From positions 26,669 to 65,748 of the forward strand of contig LFRY01000043.1 in NCBI GenBank assembly GCA_001512995.1: a stretch of 39,080 nucleotides of DNA. The letters are read 5' to 3'. A program made the translations under genes and the position numbers. Positions 15,697 through 24,897 of the stretch are shown here, piece by piece; position 1 is the first letter of the stretch, and every line of letters starts with the position of its first letter. Source of the DNA: Acholeplasmatales bacterium DTU067 (GTDB lineage: Bacteria > Bacillota_I > Bacilli_A > ML615J-28 > CAG-698). The notes under the pieces are model-generated. The model did not search any database and was not told the origin of the DNA. It worked only from the letters and a program-made list of their open reading frames with translations.

Positions 15697-16200
15697 ATGA
15701 AAGAAAAAGACATTGCGACTTTTAACGAGAATTTTTTTGACTTGATGGAAAAGGATTATGGGTTGCTGACCGCCGGGACAATCGATAATTTCAACGCGAT
15801 GACGATTTCCTGGGGCGCAATCGGGACGCTCTGGAGAAGGAACACCTTTACGGTTTATGTCCGTCCATCGCGCTTCACGTATCATTTTTTGACCAAACAG
15901 GATTATTTCACAATTTCATATTTTCCGAAGAGTTTCCATGATAAGTTAACTTATCTTGGAACGAAGAGCGGGCGCGATGAGGATAAGATCAAAAAATGCA
16001 ATCTGACCCCGATTGCAGTGAAGAACAACGCGGTGACTTATGAGGAAGCGCGGCTGACCTTTGTCTGCCGGAAGCTTTATGAAGCCGATTTTCTGCCGGA
16101 TTCGATTCCGGAGACGGTAAAAAACCGTTTCTATCTCCAGAAGGATTATCACAGGCTTTTCATCGGCGAGATTGTACAAGTGCTCAGTTCGGAAGACTGA
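15697..16200 (+). CDS. Flavin reductase-like FMN-binding protein
   Basis: 167 residues, matching the small flavin reductase-like split-barrel family: GLLTAGTIDNFNAMTISWGAIG near the N terminus, then VYVRPSRFTYHF, FTISYFP and LGTKSGRDEDK. Members bind FMN and reduce flavins or act as flavoproteins of unknown partner. It begins 8 bases after the uridine-kinase-like gene with AAGGTGAG just upstream, so the two share a transcript. The physiological substrate cannot be read from the sequence. The gene ends at a two-way terminator shared with the LacI gene. Confidence 0.82.
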   Translation: MKEKDIATFNENFFDLMEKDYGLLTAGTIDNFNAMTISWGAIGTLWRRNTFTVYVRPSRFTYHFLTKQDYFTISYFPKSFHDKLTYLGTKSGRDEDKIKKCNLTPIAVKNNAVTYEEARLTFVCRKLYEADFLPDSIPETVKNRFYLQKDYHRLFIGEIVQVLSSED

Positions 16201-16205
16201 GGCTC

Positions 16206-16235
16206 AAAAAAAAGGCGGATTTCCGCCTTTTTTCA
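16206..16235. terminator. Bidirectional terminator between the flavin reductase and LacI genes
   Basis: AAAGGCGG (16211-16218) and CCGCCTTT (16223-16230) with an ATTT loop, flanked by an A run on the left and a T run on the right. It therefore works for the rightward gene and for the leftward lacI-type gene. Confidence 0.9.
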
Positions 16236-17204
16236 TTTGGTAGTTTCTCTTTCCCGGAGCGTTACCTGGATGATTTTGTGCTGTTCGGGAAGTTCTTTTC
16301 CGCCAAAGAGTTTCAAAAGCGTCGCCATCGCTTCAACGCCGATGTATTTGATCGGCTGGGAAACGACGGTGAGCGCAGGATAAATCCATTTGGAAATCGG
16401 GAGACCGTCAAAGCTGACCAGGAAGATGTCCTCGCCGAGTCTGCGTCCGATTTTGTTTAAGATGCCGGCGGTAATCACGCCCAATGTGTCGGACAGGGTG
16501 AAAATGCCGTTGATTTGGGGGTTGTTTAAGAGGTAGTTGAACATGAATTTATAATCCGGATTGAGCAAATCAAAATCATAGTACTCATAAGGAAAATCAT
16601 GTTTCTTCACCGTTTCCACAAACCCCAAAGTCCTTTCGGAGGTCGTGATTAAAAACGAGGGCCCGCGGAAGAGCACGAAATTATTGGCCCCGCTCCTAAT
16701 CAAAGCCTCGGCCGCCATTCTGCCCCCCCCGATGTTGTCCGTGGTGATCGAGGGTATGTTCGGGTCGATGATGTGGTCGACGGTGACGGTGGGAATGTTC
16801 AGGGCGATTAGTTTTTCCGGGTTCAGGAGATTGGAACAGACAATCAGCCCGTCGATCCTGTATTGCTCAAAGATGCGGATGTATTCGAGTTCTCTGTCCG
16901 AATCATTGTTGGTGATGCAGAGCATGACCTTGTAACCATTGTTCAGGGCTTCCTGTTCGATGCCCCCAATCATTTCGCTGATGAAGGGGGAATCGATGTG
17001 GGGGATGATGATGCCGATGATGCCGGACTGCATCTTTAGAAGCAACCTGGCCAATTGGTTCGGCGTGTACCCCATTTCCTTAACGACTTCATCGACGATT
17101 TTCTTTGTTTCCGGGTGGACATAGCCCTTGTTGTTGATCGCTCTGCTCACGGTGGCGACGCTCACGTTCGCCCTTTTTGCAATATCCCTAATCGTTACTT
17201 TCAT
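16233..17204 (-). CDS. LacI/GalR-family transcriptional regulator, probable maltodextrin regulator
   Basis: 323 residues from the ATG at 17204, which follows GAGGAGAGG; an upstream in-frame start at 17219 lies at or before that site. The N-terminal helix-turn-helix reads VTIRDIAKRANVSVATVSRA (residues 3-22) with the usual hinge helix, and the rest is a periplasmic-binding-protein-like ligand domain (IIGIIIPHIDSPFISEMIGG, DGLIVCSN, FDGLPISKW). Regulators of this class bind palindromes centred on CG and respond to a sugar. Its place downstream of a neopullulanase gene and among amylolytic genes suggests control of the maltodextrin island (MalR/MdxR-like role). The residues before the hinge do not prove which operator it binds. 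Confidence 0.85.
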   Translation of the reverse strand: MKVTIRDIAKRANVSVATVSRAINNKGYVHPETKKIVDEVVKEMGYTPNQLARLLLKMQSGIIGIIIPHIDSPFISEMIGGIEQEALNNGYKVMLCITNNDSDRELEYIRIFEQYRIDGLIVCSNLLNPEKLIALNIPTVTVDHIIDPNIPSITTDNIGGGRMAAEALIRSGANNFVLFRGPSFLITTSERTLGFVETVKKHDFPYEYYDFDLLNPDYKFMFNYLLNNPQINGIFTLSDTLGVITAGILNKIGRRLGEDIFLVSFDGLPISKWIYPALTVVSQPIKYIGVEAMATLLKLFGGKELPEQHKIIQVTLRERETTK

Positions 17205-17223
17205 ATGACCTCTCCTCAAGGAA

Positions 17224-17251
17224 ATTATACCATAGGACGCACTTTTTTCAA
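17224..17251 (-). promoter_or_regulatory. Possible internal promoter for the LacI-family gene
   Basis: On the minus strand TTGAAA (17251-17246), a 16-base spacer and TGG-TATAAT (-10 at 17229-17224) overlap the 3' end of the neopullulanase gene. This would give the regulator a second, independent promoter. Confidence 0.4.
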
Positions 17252-19003
17252 AATCCTATAGCCGTAGGGGTTGATTTTTATTTCTTCTTTCTGCTTTCCC
17301 GTTTCCAAATCCGAAAGGGTTTCCTCAAAGCGGAAAACTCTTTCCGCCGGGGAATTGTTAATGATGATGATTGTGTTTTGTTTCCGGAAGGCGAGGCAGT
17401 CATCCGTGCTGATCCAGATGAGGTCGGGAGCAGTGAAATCGGGGTTTTCTTTTCTGATGCTAATCAGCCTCTTAAAAAAGGCGAACAATTCCCGGTCCTG
17501 CCCCTCCCCCCAAATCATGCAGCGCCGGCAGTCGGGATCGCCCCCGCCGGTGAGTCCGATTTCGTCCCCGTAGAAAAGCGCGGGGCTTCCGGTGAAAGCG
17601 AAGAGAAAGACGAAGGCAAGTTTCAGTTTCTCCTTGTTATCCCCGACCCGCTTAAGCATCCGCATCGTGTCGTGCGAATCCAGCAAATTGTACATGTAGG
17701 GCGCAACATTCTTTGGGTATTTTACAAGCAACTCATTGATTCGCAGAGAAAATTCTTCGCCGTCGATTTCCCCGGAGAAAAATTTCCAAAGCGGATGGGC
17801 AAGTTCATAATTCATCACCGCGTCGAATTGGTCCCCTCGGAGCCAGAGATTGGCGTCGTCCCAGTTTTCGCCGACGATGTAAGCGTCAGGTTTTACGGCT
17901 TTCACGGTTTTCCGGAACTTCCGCCAGAATTCATGGCTGATTTCGTTGCTGACGTCGAGCCGCCAGCCGTCGATGTCGAACTCTTCGATCCAGTAGCGGG
18001 CAACCCTGAGAAGATACTCTTCCAGGAAGGGATGGGCCGTGTTCAGCTTCGGCATCAGCGCCGTTTTCCCGAAAGTGCGGAATTTCAGGCGATGGTTTTC
18101 CGGAACGAGGGGAAGGCCAGAGGAGGAAATCGGAAAGTCGATGAAGTTTTCATCCTCGATGAAAAAACAATCCCAATAAGGAGAAGCCTTTTTCCTTTTG
18201 ATCACGTCCTGGAAGAAGGGGTGGAACCAACCGCAATGGTTGAAGACCGCATCGAGGATGATTCTGATCCCCAAACTGTGGCATTCCCGGACAAGCTCCC
18301 TAAAGTCGGCTTCGGTTCCGAACTGAGGATCGATTTTGAAATAATCGATCGTGTCATATTTATGCGCGGAAAAAGCTTCAAAAATCGGTGTGAGATAGAT
18401 GCCGGTGATGCCCAAATCCGCAAGGTAAGGCAGTCTTTCCCTGATGCCCGCAAGATTCCCTCCGAAAAGATGATGGTTGGTGATCCCTTCACGGACCGAA
18501 TCCCAGGGAAGATGGGAGCCAGCCGGACCCTTCCGCGCGAATCTTTCCGGAAAGATTTGGTACCAGACGGTGTTTTTTGCCCACTCGGGAAAAGTCGGCA
18601 AATCCTCCTTCGGGATGTCGGGATAATTGAAATATTCGAAGGGATCGTAGAGATTGAACCCCTCTTTGATTTCAGAAATCCTCCTTGGGCCGTAGAAATA
18701 TCTGCTTCCCTCCGCATGGAGGATGAAGGCATATTTGGTGCGCTTGCTCGGGGCCTTCACTTCCAGAAACCAATAATCCAGATGGCGGCCGGAATAGAGT
18801 TTTTCCATGGCCAAGTTTTTCTCAGAGCTGGGGCGCCAACGATATTTGCCCTCGAGCTTTATGTAATCAAAGGGATCCCCCGCGATCAATTCCGCTTTCT
18901 GGAGATCGTCCTTCGCTGTTTCAAGGTAGATGTGCAGCGTTTCTTCGTCTTGGGCATAGGCCATGGGGCTTTTCGGAATGTGTCTGACAGCAGCGAAATT
19001 CAT
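17225..19003 (-). CDS. Neopullulanase/cyclomaltodextrinase-type GH13 enzyme, cytoplasmic
   Basis: 592 residues with no signal peptide. An N-terminal beta domain (about residues 1-120) precedes a GH13 barrel starting near NTVWYQIFPERF. Conserved regions: I DAVFNHCG, II GWRLDVSNE with the nucleophile Asp350, III VGENWDDANLW with the general acid Glu, IV LLDSHDTMR, and MPKLN, the mark of the neopullulanase subfamily (GH13_20). These enzymes hydrolyse alpha-1,4 and some alpha-1,6 bonds in imported maltodextrins, cyclodextrins and pullulan fragments. The ATG lies 13 bases from GGAGG, a longer gap than usual. An extended -10 (TG-T-TATAAT) is present just upstream. lacI-type regulation follows in the same transcript. 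Confidence 0.9.
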   Translation of the reverse strand: MNFAAVRHIPKSPMAYAQDEETLHIYLETAKDDLQKAELIAGDPFDYIKLEGKYRWRPSSEKNLAMEKLYSGRHLDYWFLEVKAPSKRTKYAFILHAEGSRYFYGPRRISEIKEGFNLYDPFEYFNYPDIPKEDLPTFPEWAKNTVWYQIFPERFARKGPAGSHLPWDSVREGITNHHLFGGNLAGIRERLPYLADLGITGIYLTPIFEAFSAHKYDTIDYFKIDPQFGTEADFRELVRECHSLGIRIILDAVFNHCGWFHPFFQDVIKRKKASPYWDCFFIEDENFIDFPISSSGLPLVPENHRLKFRTFGKTALMPKLNTAHPFLEEYLLRVARYWIEEFDIDGWRLDVSNEISHEFWRKFRKTVKAVKPDAYIVGENWDDANLWLRGDQFDAVMNYELAHPLWKFFSGEIDGEEFSLRINELLVKYPKNVAPYMYNLLDSHDTMRMLKRVGDNKEKLKLAFVFLFAFTGSPALFYGDEIGLTGGGDPDCRRCMIWGEGQDRELFAFFKRLISIRKENPDFTAPDLIWISTDDCLAFRKQNTIIIINNSPAERVFRFEETLSDLETGKQKEEIKINPYGYRILKKVRPMV

Positions 19004-19030
19004 GATGAAATTTGTTCCTCCATGATAATA

Positions 19031-19039
19031 ATTATAACA
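19031..19039 (-). promoter_or_regulatory. Extended -10 promoter for the neopullulanase-lacI unit
   Basis: On the minus strand TG-T-TATAAT (19039-19031) lies about 28 bases before the ATG. No good -35 is seen, which extended -10 promoters tolerate. Confidence 0.5.
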
Positions 19040-19091
19040 TATTCCCCTTCTGAAAAGGTTTTCCTATTTTGGAAGGGGGGAAGTCCCTTGA

Positions 19092-19120
19092 TTGACAAAA
19101 GGCCAAGAAATAAGTAAACT
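19092..19120 (+). promoter_or_regulatory. Sigma-A promoter for the RDD-amylase-DUF1189 unit
   Basis: TTGACA (19092-19097), a 17-base spacer and TAAACT (19115-19120), 29 bases before the RDD gene. It is divergent from the neopullulanase promoter. Confidence 0.65.
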
Positions 19121-19149
19121 TAGAATAGAATCAAAGAGGAGAGAAGATT

Positions 19150-19647
19150 ATGGTTTTTGACAGGCGCCTGCGCGCTTACTCCATCGACACTTCCCTGGCC
19201 TTTTTGCTTGTTATCCTGGTCATATTCACGGTTTATGATTTAAAAATGCCCGAATGGGCCAAAAACTCCATTGTTGCTGCAATCTATCTGGGCGTCTACA
19301 TCATTCCCAATCTGATATCGCCCGGGCAGACCTTCGGAAAAAGAGTGCAAAAACTGAAGGTGATCAAAAACAGCGGTTATGAGGGCAGGGAATACCGCGT
19401 CCCCTCGCGTTTCTTTTTGGTCCTGCGCGAGCTTCTCAAAGCCGCTTGTACAATCCTCACTTTCGGTTTCTACCTGCTGATTGCCGGCATCGTCAGCAAC
19501 AACCGCCGCGACGGGAGGACCGTGCACGATTTCGTGTTCGGGACCAGGGTGATTCCGCTCACTCGTTTCAGCGACGAAAGAACGGAAAGGTTCGTTGTCG
19601 GGGAAGAAATGAAAGAAGCTTTGAAAGGAACCAGCCACCATGATTAA
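19150..19647 (+). CDS. RDD-family membrane protein
   Basis: 165 residues with about three transmembrane segments (near residues 15-30, 40-60 and 95-120). The family signature is visible: RRLRAYSIDTSLAF near the start (Arg and Asp of the RDD pattern), SPGQTFGKRVQKLKVI in the middle and RRDGRTVHDFVFGTRVI near the end. Functions of RDD proteins are mostly unknown; some have been tied to ion transport or stress. AGGAG lies upstream of the ATG. It overlaps the alpha-amylase lipoprotein gene by 8 bases, which ties it to extracellular starch breakdown, perhaps as a membrane partner, though that is only context. Confidence 0.83.
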   Translation: MVFDRRLRAYSIDTSLAFLLVILVIFTVYDLKMPEWAKNSIVAAIYLGVYIIPNLISPGQTFGKRVQKLKVIKNSGYEGREYRVPSRFFLVLRELLKAACTILTFGFYLLIAGIVSNNRRDGRTVHDFVFGTRVIPLTRFSDERTERFVVGEEMKEALKGTSHHD

Positions 19648-21217
19648 AAGATGCTTGTTCATTCTTTTGGCACTGCTTGCGCTTGTTTTCTCGGGTTGCG
19701 AAAGGGAAGGGGATGAGCTGCGCGCGGCCAATCCCCGCAATGAAATCATATATCAGGTTTTCGTGCGGAGTTTCGCGGATGCGGACGGGGACGGAATCGG
19801 GGATCTGGCCGGACTTGCTTCGCGGCTTGATTATTTTGAAGAGCTCGGCGTGACCGCGCTCTGGCTGATGCCGATCTTTCCGAGCCCCACTTACCACGGC
19901 TATGACGTGACCGACTATTATGGCATCAACCCCGATTACGGAACCATGGATGATTTCAAAAATTTGGTTTCGGAAGCCGGAAAGAAGGGCATGAAAATCA
20001 TTCTCGACATGGTCTTCAACCACACGTCCTCCGAGCATCCCTGGTTCCAGGCGGCGCTTTCGGGCGATGAAAAATATCGGGCTTATTATAATTTCCATGC
20101 AACGCGTCCTTCGGGGGCAGGTTCCTGGAACCAAAACATTTGGCATGGCAGCCCCGGAAATTACTATTGCGGCTATTTCGACCATACGATGCCGGATCTG
20201 AACATGTATAATGAAGAAGTTCTGGAAGAGATCTTTGCGATCAGCCGGTATTGGATCGAACTCGGCGTCAAAGGGTTCCGGCTCGATGCCGCTCAACATT
20301 TTTTCGGACACAATGAATACCCGGGGGCGCATTATGATTATTACGAAAACATCATTTTCCTAAAGAGACTGAGAAATAAATGCTTAGAAATCGATCCCGA
20401 GTTTTACTTGCTCGGAGAAATCAACGTGACGATTGATTCGGTCGTCGGCGAATATTTCCAGGGCATCCATTCCGCCCTTGATTTTCCGATTTCCCAAAAA
20501 ATCCTGGACAGCGCCGTCAGTAACTCCCGGAACTATGTCATCAAGATCCTCCAAAGCTATGACAAATACAGGGATTACAATCCGCAGTTCATCAGCGCTC
20601 CCTTCCTCACCAATCACGATGAGGACAGGGTCGCGGATTTGGCGAGCGGGGACCTGCGGAAGTTGAAACTTGCCGCGGAGATGCTGCTGACGCTGCCGGG
20701 CTCTCCGATTATCTACTACGGCGAGGAAATCGGCATGCATGGCGTAAAGTCAAACGGCGAGAAGGTGGACGGCAGGGAAATTTGGGACGAAACGAGGCGG
20801 CTGCCCTTTAAGTACGGGGATGGGATGGACACCGATTGGTTCAGCGATGAGAGTTTTCCGAGCGTCGCAAAAAACAAAGCCATAGAAAGCGTTCTGGAAC
20901 AGCAAGAAGATCCTTCCTCCCTTTGGCATACATACCAGAAGTTAATCGAGCTGAGAAAAGCTTTCCCAGCGCTGAGGTACGGAAACTCCATCTCTCCCTA
21001 TGAAGGGAACACCTCCAATCTCCAGGGTTTTTACAGGACTTATGAATATAAAGACTTTTCGCAAAAAATCTTGGTTCTGCACAATTTTTCCAATTCCGAA
21101 TTGGACTTGCCACCTTACTCCGGAAAGATTATCTACGCCAGCGAGGGCGATGATTACGAAAACCTGGAGAAAATCGGCCCGCGCTCGACCGTGATCATCG
21201 AGGTTGAAGATGTTTAA
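19640..21217 (+). CDS. Alpha-amylase family (GH13) lipoprotein
   Basis: 525 residues. A lipoprotein signal (MIKR, hydrophobic core, VFSGC with the lipid-bearing Cys at about residue 20) puts it on the outer face of the membrane. The GH13 barrel begins with IIYQVFVRSFADADGDG. Catalytic regions are DMVFNHTS, GFRLDAAQHF with nucleophile Asp216, LLGEIN with Glu260 and FLTNHDEDR. MPDLN is the motif of the group between oligo-1,6-glucosidases and neopullulanases (GH13_36). The calcium-loop-like DADGDGIGD also fits. It would cut alpha-1,4 links in starch or maltodextrins outside the cell, giving oligosaccharides for the MalEFG importer. It overlaps RDD upstream (8 bases) and the DUF1189 gene downstream (8 bases). 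Confidence 0.92.
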   Translation: MIKRCLFILLALLALVFSGCEREGDELRAANPRNEIIYQVFVRSFADADGDGIGDLAGLASRLDYFEELGVTALWLMPIFPSPTYHGYDVTDYYGINPDYGTMDDFKNLVSEAGKKGMKIILDMVFNHTSSEHPWFQAALSGDEKYRAYYNFHATRPSGAGSWNQNIWHGSPGNYYCGYFDHTMPDLNMYNEEVLEEIFAISRYWIELGVKGFRLDAAQHFFGHNEYPGAHYDYYENIIFLKRLRNKCLEIDPEFYLLGEINVTIDSVVGEYFQGIHSALDFPISQKILDSAVSNSRNYVIKILQSYDKYRDYNPQFISAPFLTNHDEDRVADLASGDLRKLKLAAEMLLTLPGSPIIYYGEEIGMHGVKSNGEKVDGREIWDETRRLPFKYGDGMDTDWFSDESFPSVAKNKAIESVLEQQEDPSSLWHTYQKLIELRKAFPALRYGNSISPYEGNTSNLQGFYRTYEYKDFSQKILVLHNFSNSELDLPPYSGKIIYASEGDDYENLEKIGPRSTVIIEVEDV

Positions 21218-22040
21218 GATTTTTAGAAAATCCTTTCGCTTCCGGGACATTTTCTCCCTGAAGGACGAATCCCTCGGGAAATTCATCCTCTATTTCCTGA
21301 TGATGATTCTGGTCGCATCCTTCCCCTTGAATTATCAGATTTTCCGTAGCGACGGTTTCGACGGCCTGACGCGTTTCACCCAATACCTGAGGAACCATCT
21401 CGAACTCGAATTCATCGACTCCCTACCGAGCGGGGGCTCGCTTTCCCCCAACGGGTTTTCTGTCTTCCCGGACAAGGAATACCGGTACGTCACAGAAACG
21501 GAGCAGGGGGAATTCATACTGGTTTTGAATCCGAAAGAAGAGGGTGAGTTACGGAACGCCATCCTCTTATACAAGGACAGAACCGTCTTCTATGACTCCG
21601 ACGGCAATCACATCGTCGGAAGTTACGGGAGACTGGATAAGGGGCTTGATTTTGGGGATTTGAAAAGCATGGACCGCGTGGAAGCGAGGGATCTCTTCTT
21701 TTCCGCCATCGACTCAACCTTCAATAAATACGGCGTCTTCTATTCGCTCGCGGTCAACACCGGCCTCCAATATCTGATGAACGCGCTCCTGGTTTTGGTG
21801 CTGGCGTTATTGATGCTGCTTGTGAAGATCAATTACGAAAGGATCACGGGTTTTTCCGAGAATTTAAAAATCGTCATCGCATCGATGACGATTCCTTCGA
21901 TACTGAGTTTTGTTGCTGCGCTGCTCCATTACAAGGCGTTGAACACCTTCTTCGTCGTGATCTTTCAGTTCCTGACGCCAATCATTGCCGTGCTCACTCT
22001 TTATAAGGGCAGCAAAAAACCGCAAAAGAAGATATTATGA
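21210..22040 (+). CDS. DUF1189 membrane protein, MalA/YvdJ-like maltodextrin-utilisation protein
   Basis: 276 residues from the ATG at 21210, 6 bases after GAGG; a TTG at 21204 touches the binding site. Topology: one transmembrane helix near residues 22-42, an extracellular beta-rich domain (about 45-180), then three hydrophobic segments (about 190-265). This layout and the sequence fit DUF1189. Members of that family occur in maltodextrin operons, such as MalA of Streptococcus and YvdJ of Bacillus subtilis; their biochemical role is not settled. Being coupled to the amylase lipoprotein supports a role in maltodextrin use. The gene overlaps the amylase stop. Confidence 0.78.
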   Translation: MFKIFRKSFRFRDIFSLKDESLGKFILYFLMMILVASFPLNYQIFRSDGFDGLTRFTQYLRNHLELEFIDSLPSGGSLSPNGFSVFPDKEYRYVTETEQGEFILVLNPKEEGELRNAILLYKDRTVFYDSDGNHIVGSYGRLDKGLDFGDLKSMDRVEARDLFFSAIDSTFNKYGVFYSLAVNTGLQYLMNALLVLVLALLMLLVKINYERITGFSENLKIVIASMTIPSILSFVAALLHYKALNTFFVVIFQFLTPIIAVLTLYKGSKKPQKKIL

Positions 22041-22067
22041 AAAGCGACCCCCGGCGGGCCGCTTTTT
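22040..22067. terminator. Two-way hairpin between the DUF1189 and pullulanase genes
   Basis: AAAAGCG-A-CCC (22040-22050) pairs with GGG-C-CGCTTTT (22056-22066) with one mismatch and a CCGGC loop. Short T runs lie on both sides. It probably ends both convergent transcripts, though the tails are weak. Confidence 0.6.
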
Positions 22068-22083
22068 GAATAAGGGAAGTCTA

Positions 22084-24861
22084 TTAGCTTGTGAAGAATT
22101 CGTCCCTCTTTCTGAAGGCATAGAATGCGAACAGGAAGGGTGCGGCAAACCCGGAGAAAAGCCTGAGGCAGCCTTTTTTCTTGGCGGCCTTTTTCTGATG
22201 GTAGAAAATCAAGGTTTCGTGTTCCAAAATGTTGACTGTCTGCCCGCTTTCATAGGTTCTGATGCCCTCTTCGTCAATCCTTCTGCTGTTGGCAATCAAA
22301 ACCCATTCGCCCTCCACCTGGGGCAGTTGCAGTTGTTTCAACAGCCCGTTGTTGTGAATGACGAGGGTTTTACCCCAGGTTTCGCCCTCGATTGACCAGT
22401 CGAGATTGTCGATTTGGAAGGCGATGATGTTTTCTTCGTCTTCATAGAGGAACGAGAGTTTTTCCAATACTTCCTCTGCGCTTCCGAGGCGGAAGGCGGG
22501 ATGCGCCTTTCTCAGGGCGATGAGGCCCTTGTAGTAATTGAAAACTTCGACGTGTTCCGCTTTCAGATCCCAGCGAAGTTGGTTGACCGTGTCGGGGGAT
22601 TCGTAGGAATTGCTGTCATAGCCGCTCTTGGCGGGTTTCGAACGCATGAATTCCGCCCCCGCATGGATGAAGGGGACTCCCTGCGCCGTGAGGACAATCG
22701 CATTCGCCTGCTTTTGCATCGCCTCCAAAAATTCCCTTTCGGAGAAGGAAATCGAAAGCATCAGTTTGTCATGGAGGGTGTGGTTGTCGTGGGCACTCGC
22801 GTAATTTATGCTCTTGCCCGGCTCCGTATGCCAGAATTTCTTTCCTGAAAGCTTGTCTTTGTTTATGCCGGGGTATTCGATTCCGCCCACGATGCCGTAT
22901 TTGAGCCTGTGGATGACCCCTTCATCGTATTTACCCTGCACGAAGCCCTTGTCGCTGGCGGTGAAGACCGAACCCTTGATGGCGTCCCGGAAATCGTCGT
23001 TGAAGGCGCCGACCGCGGGGATTTTGTCAAGATTGGCTTTATCGGCGGCGATTGCCGGATCCAGCGGCGTCGAGCCCCCAGTCCAGGGTTCCCCGTAAAC
23101 CAGGATGTTTTCGTCGATTTCTTTCAGCGCTTCAAAAACCGCGTTCATCGTGTCCACGTCATGGAGGGCCATCAGGTCAAAACGGAAACCCGAGAGATTG
23201 TATTCCTTCGCCCAGAAAGTGACGGAATCGACGATGAATTTCCTGACCATGTAGCGTTCCGAGGCGGTTTCGTTGCCGGTTCCGGATCCGTTGGAGAAGG
23301 CGCCGTCCTGCGTCAGGCGGTGGAAATAACCGGGGATAATCAGATGGAAATTGGAGTCCCCGCTCAGGCCCGTGTGGTTATAAACGACGTCCATGATCAG
23401 GCCGATGTTGTTTTTTGAAAAAGCGGTTGCGACCTGCTTCAGTTCCGAAATCCGCTTGTTTCCGTCATAAGGATCGGTTGAATAAGAGCCCTCCGGAACA
23501 TTGAAGTTGAGCGGCATGTAGCCCCAATTGAAGACATTGTAATTTTGGTCATTGAGTCGGGTTTCGTCGACGACGCCGAAATCGAAGAAGGGCAGCAATT
23601 GCACATGGGTCACGCCCAGTTCCTTGATGTGATCGAGGCCGGTGGAGACGCCCTCATAGCTCGTGCCTTCGACCGTGAGCCCCAGGAATTTTCCCCTGTA
23701 TTCTTCGGGGCCGTTCCAGCTTTGATGGCTGGTGAGATCGCGGACATGGAGTTCGTAGATGATGGCGTCGGTCGCTTTTTTGATGTTATTCGGCCTGTCA
23801 CCATAGACGAAGCCTTCCGGATTGACCCGGGAGAAGTCCACGACCATGCCCCTGATGCCGTTGACGCCCGCGCTCTTCGCATAGGGGTCAATCACTTCGT
23901 TTTGGGAAGCGCCGTTGGTGACGGTATAGGTATAGTATGTTCCGTGCAGGTTTTCATTGAAGCTGAAGAACCAGATCCCCTTCTCGCCCTTTTGCATTTC
24001 ATGGCTTGTTTTTGTGTCGTTTCCGCCGTAAAGGGCCGGGGTTCCGGTGTCGTAAATATTGAGGACGACTTTGTCGGAAATCGGCGCCCAGAGCTTGAAA
24101 GTGGTCTTTCCGTCGGTGACGACTGCGCCCAAATCATCCCCTTCGTAAGCAAAAGCAGCCTCGAATTCCGGAGAATCGTAAATGCCGTCAAAAGTGACGT
24201 TGTAACTCCTGTTTCCAGATTCGAAAGCGGCTTCGAGACGGTATTTCTTTGAAAAATCCAGCTCCTTGTTCAGGGTGAGGGTGCCCGTCGTGCCGCTGAT
24301 TTCCGCTGTGAAGGGAATTTCCTGCTCCCCTTCGAATAATTTCAGATCATCTTTTGAAACTTCCGTGGTGGTTTGGAAATAAATCTGGTCGGTTTTCAAA
24401 AAATAAGCGCATTTGATTTTGTCGCTCTTGTCGGGGCCGTTCGGATCGTCGGGGGAATATCCCATTCTCTCATCTCCTTCTACAAAATACACATGCAGAA
24501 TTCCGTCCTCTGTCTTGGCCGGCACTTCAATGTAACGGTCTTTCCCAATGTCTTTTTCAAGCCAGTTCCCCCTCCTGAACAAAATCCCGATCCGGCTTTT
24601 GTTTTGGTAGGGTGTTCCGGCGAGCTTCACGGTCGCGACGACTCCGAAATCGTCCTTGATTAATTCGCCCCCTTCCTGATCGAAATGGATTTCCTTTCCA
24701 TTCTGTCCCTCGGGCCAAAGCCAAATGTTCCAGTCCTCGTAGTAATTTCCGTAACGGTAATAGTGAATCTTTAAAACTTCAACCGGTTTTTCATTTGCTT
24801 TGACGTTTGCGGAGAAGGCGACGAAGAAAACCGCAAATAACAGAATCAAAAACTTCCTCAT
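22084..24861 (-). CDS. pulA: Secreted, C-terminally anchored type I pullulanase
   Basis: 925 residues. Order: signal peptide (1-22, ending ANVKAN); a CBM41/PUD starch-binding module (about 27-130, KIHYYRYGNYYEDWNIWLWP, DDFG); a beta domain (about 150-230); CBM48-like region (TTFKLWAPISDKVVLNIY); then the GH13_14 barrel. Pullulanase marks are NVFNWGYMP, DVVYNHTG, GFRFDLMALHD with nucleophile Asp562, YGEPWTGG and SAHDNHTL. It hydrolyses alpha-1,6 branch links of pullulan, starch and glycogen outside the cell. The C terminus is KKKGC (Cys898), a hydrophobic run to about 917, then RKRDE, which looks like a surface anchor and matches the neighbouring surface protein. AGAGGTGA precedes the ATG. The promoter is shared in a divergent region with that gene. 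Confidence 0.93.
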   Translation of the reverse strand: MRKFLILLFAVFFVAFSANVKANEKPVEVLKIHYYRYGNYYEDWNIWLWPEGQNGKEIHFDQEGGELIKDDFGVVATVKLAGTPYQNKSRIGILFRRGNWLEKDIGKDRYIEVPAKTEDGILHVYFVEGDERMGYSPDDPNGPDKSDKIKCAYFLKTDQIYFQTTTEVSKDDLKLFEGEQEIPFTAEISGTTGTLTLNKELDFSKKYRLEAAFESGNRSYNVTFDGIYDSPEFEAAFAYEGDDLGAVVTDGKTTFKLWAPISDKVVLNIYDTGTPALYGGNDTKTSHEMQKGEKGIWFFSFNENLHGTYYTYTVTNGASQNEVIDPYAKSAGVNGIRGMVVDFSRVNPEGFVYGDRPNNIKKATDAIIYELHVRDLTSHQSWNGPEEYRGKFLGLTVEGTSYEGVSTGLDHIKELGVTHVQLLPFFDFGVVDETRLNDQNYNVFNWGYMPLNFNVPEGSYSTDPYDGNKRISELKQVATAFSKNNIGLIMDVVYNHTGLSGDSNFHLIIPGYFHRLTQDGAFSNGSGTGNETASERYMVRKFIVDSVTFWAKEYNLSGFRFDLMALHDVDTMNAVFEALKEIDENILVYGEPWTGGSTPLDPAIAADKANLDKIPAVGAFNDDFRDAIKGSVFTASDKGFVQGKYDEGVIHRLKYGIVGGIEYPGINKDKLSGKKFWHTEPGKSINYASAHDNHTLHDKLMLSISFSEREFLEAMQKQANAIVLTAQGVPFIHAGAEFMRSKPAKSGYDSNSYESPDTVNQLRWDLKAEHVEVFNYYKGLIALRKAHPAFRLGSAEEVLEKLSFLYEDEENIIAFQIDNLDWSIEGETWGKTLVIHNNGLLKQLQLPQVEGEWVLIANSRRIDEEGIRTYESGQTVNILEHETLIFYHQKKAAKKKGCLRLFSGFAAPFLFAFYAFRKRDEFFTS

Positions 24862-24897
24862 GGCATGTCACCTCTTGAATTTTTTTCTCTCAATTTT

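Noticed and set aside
17378-19117. A 579-codon open frame on the plus strand
   Set aside because: It is antisense to the GH13 gene, which has all catalytic motifs. The frame has no recognisable domain and no binding site.
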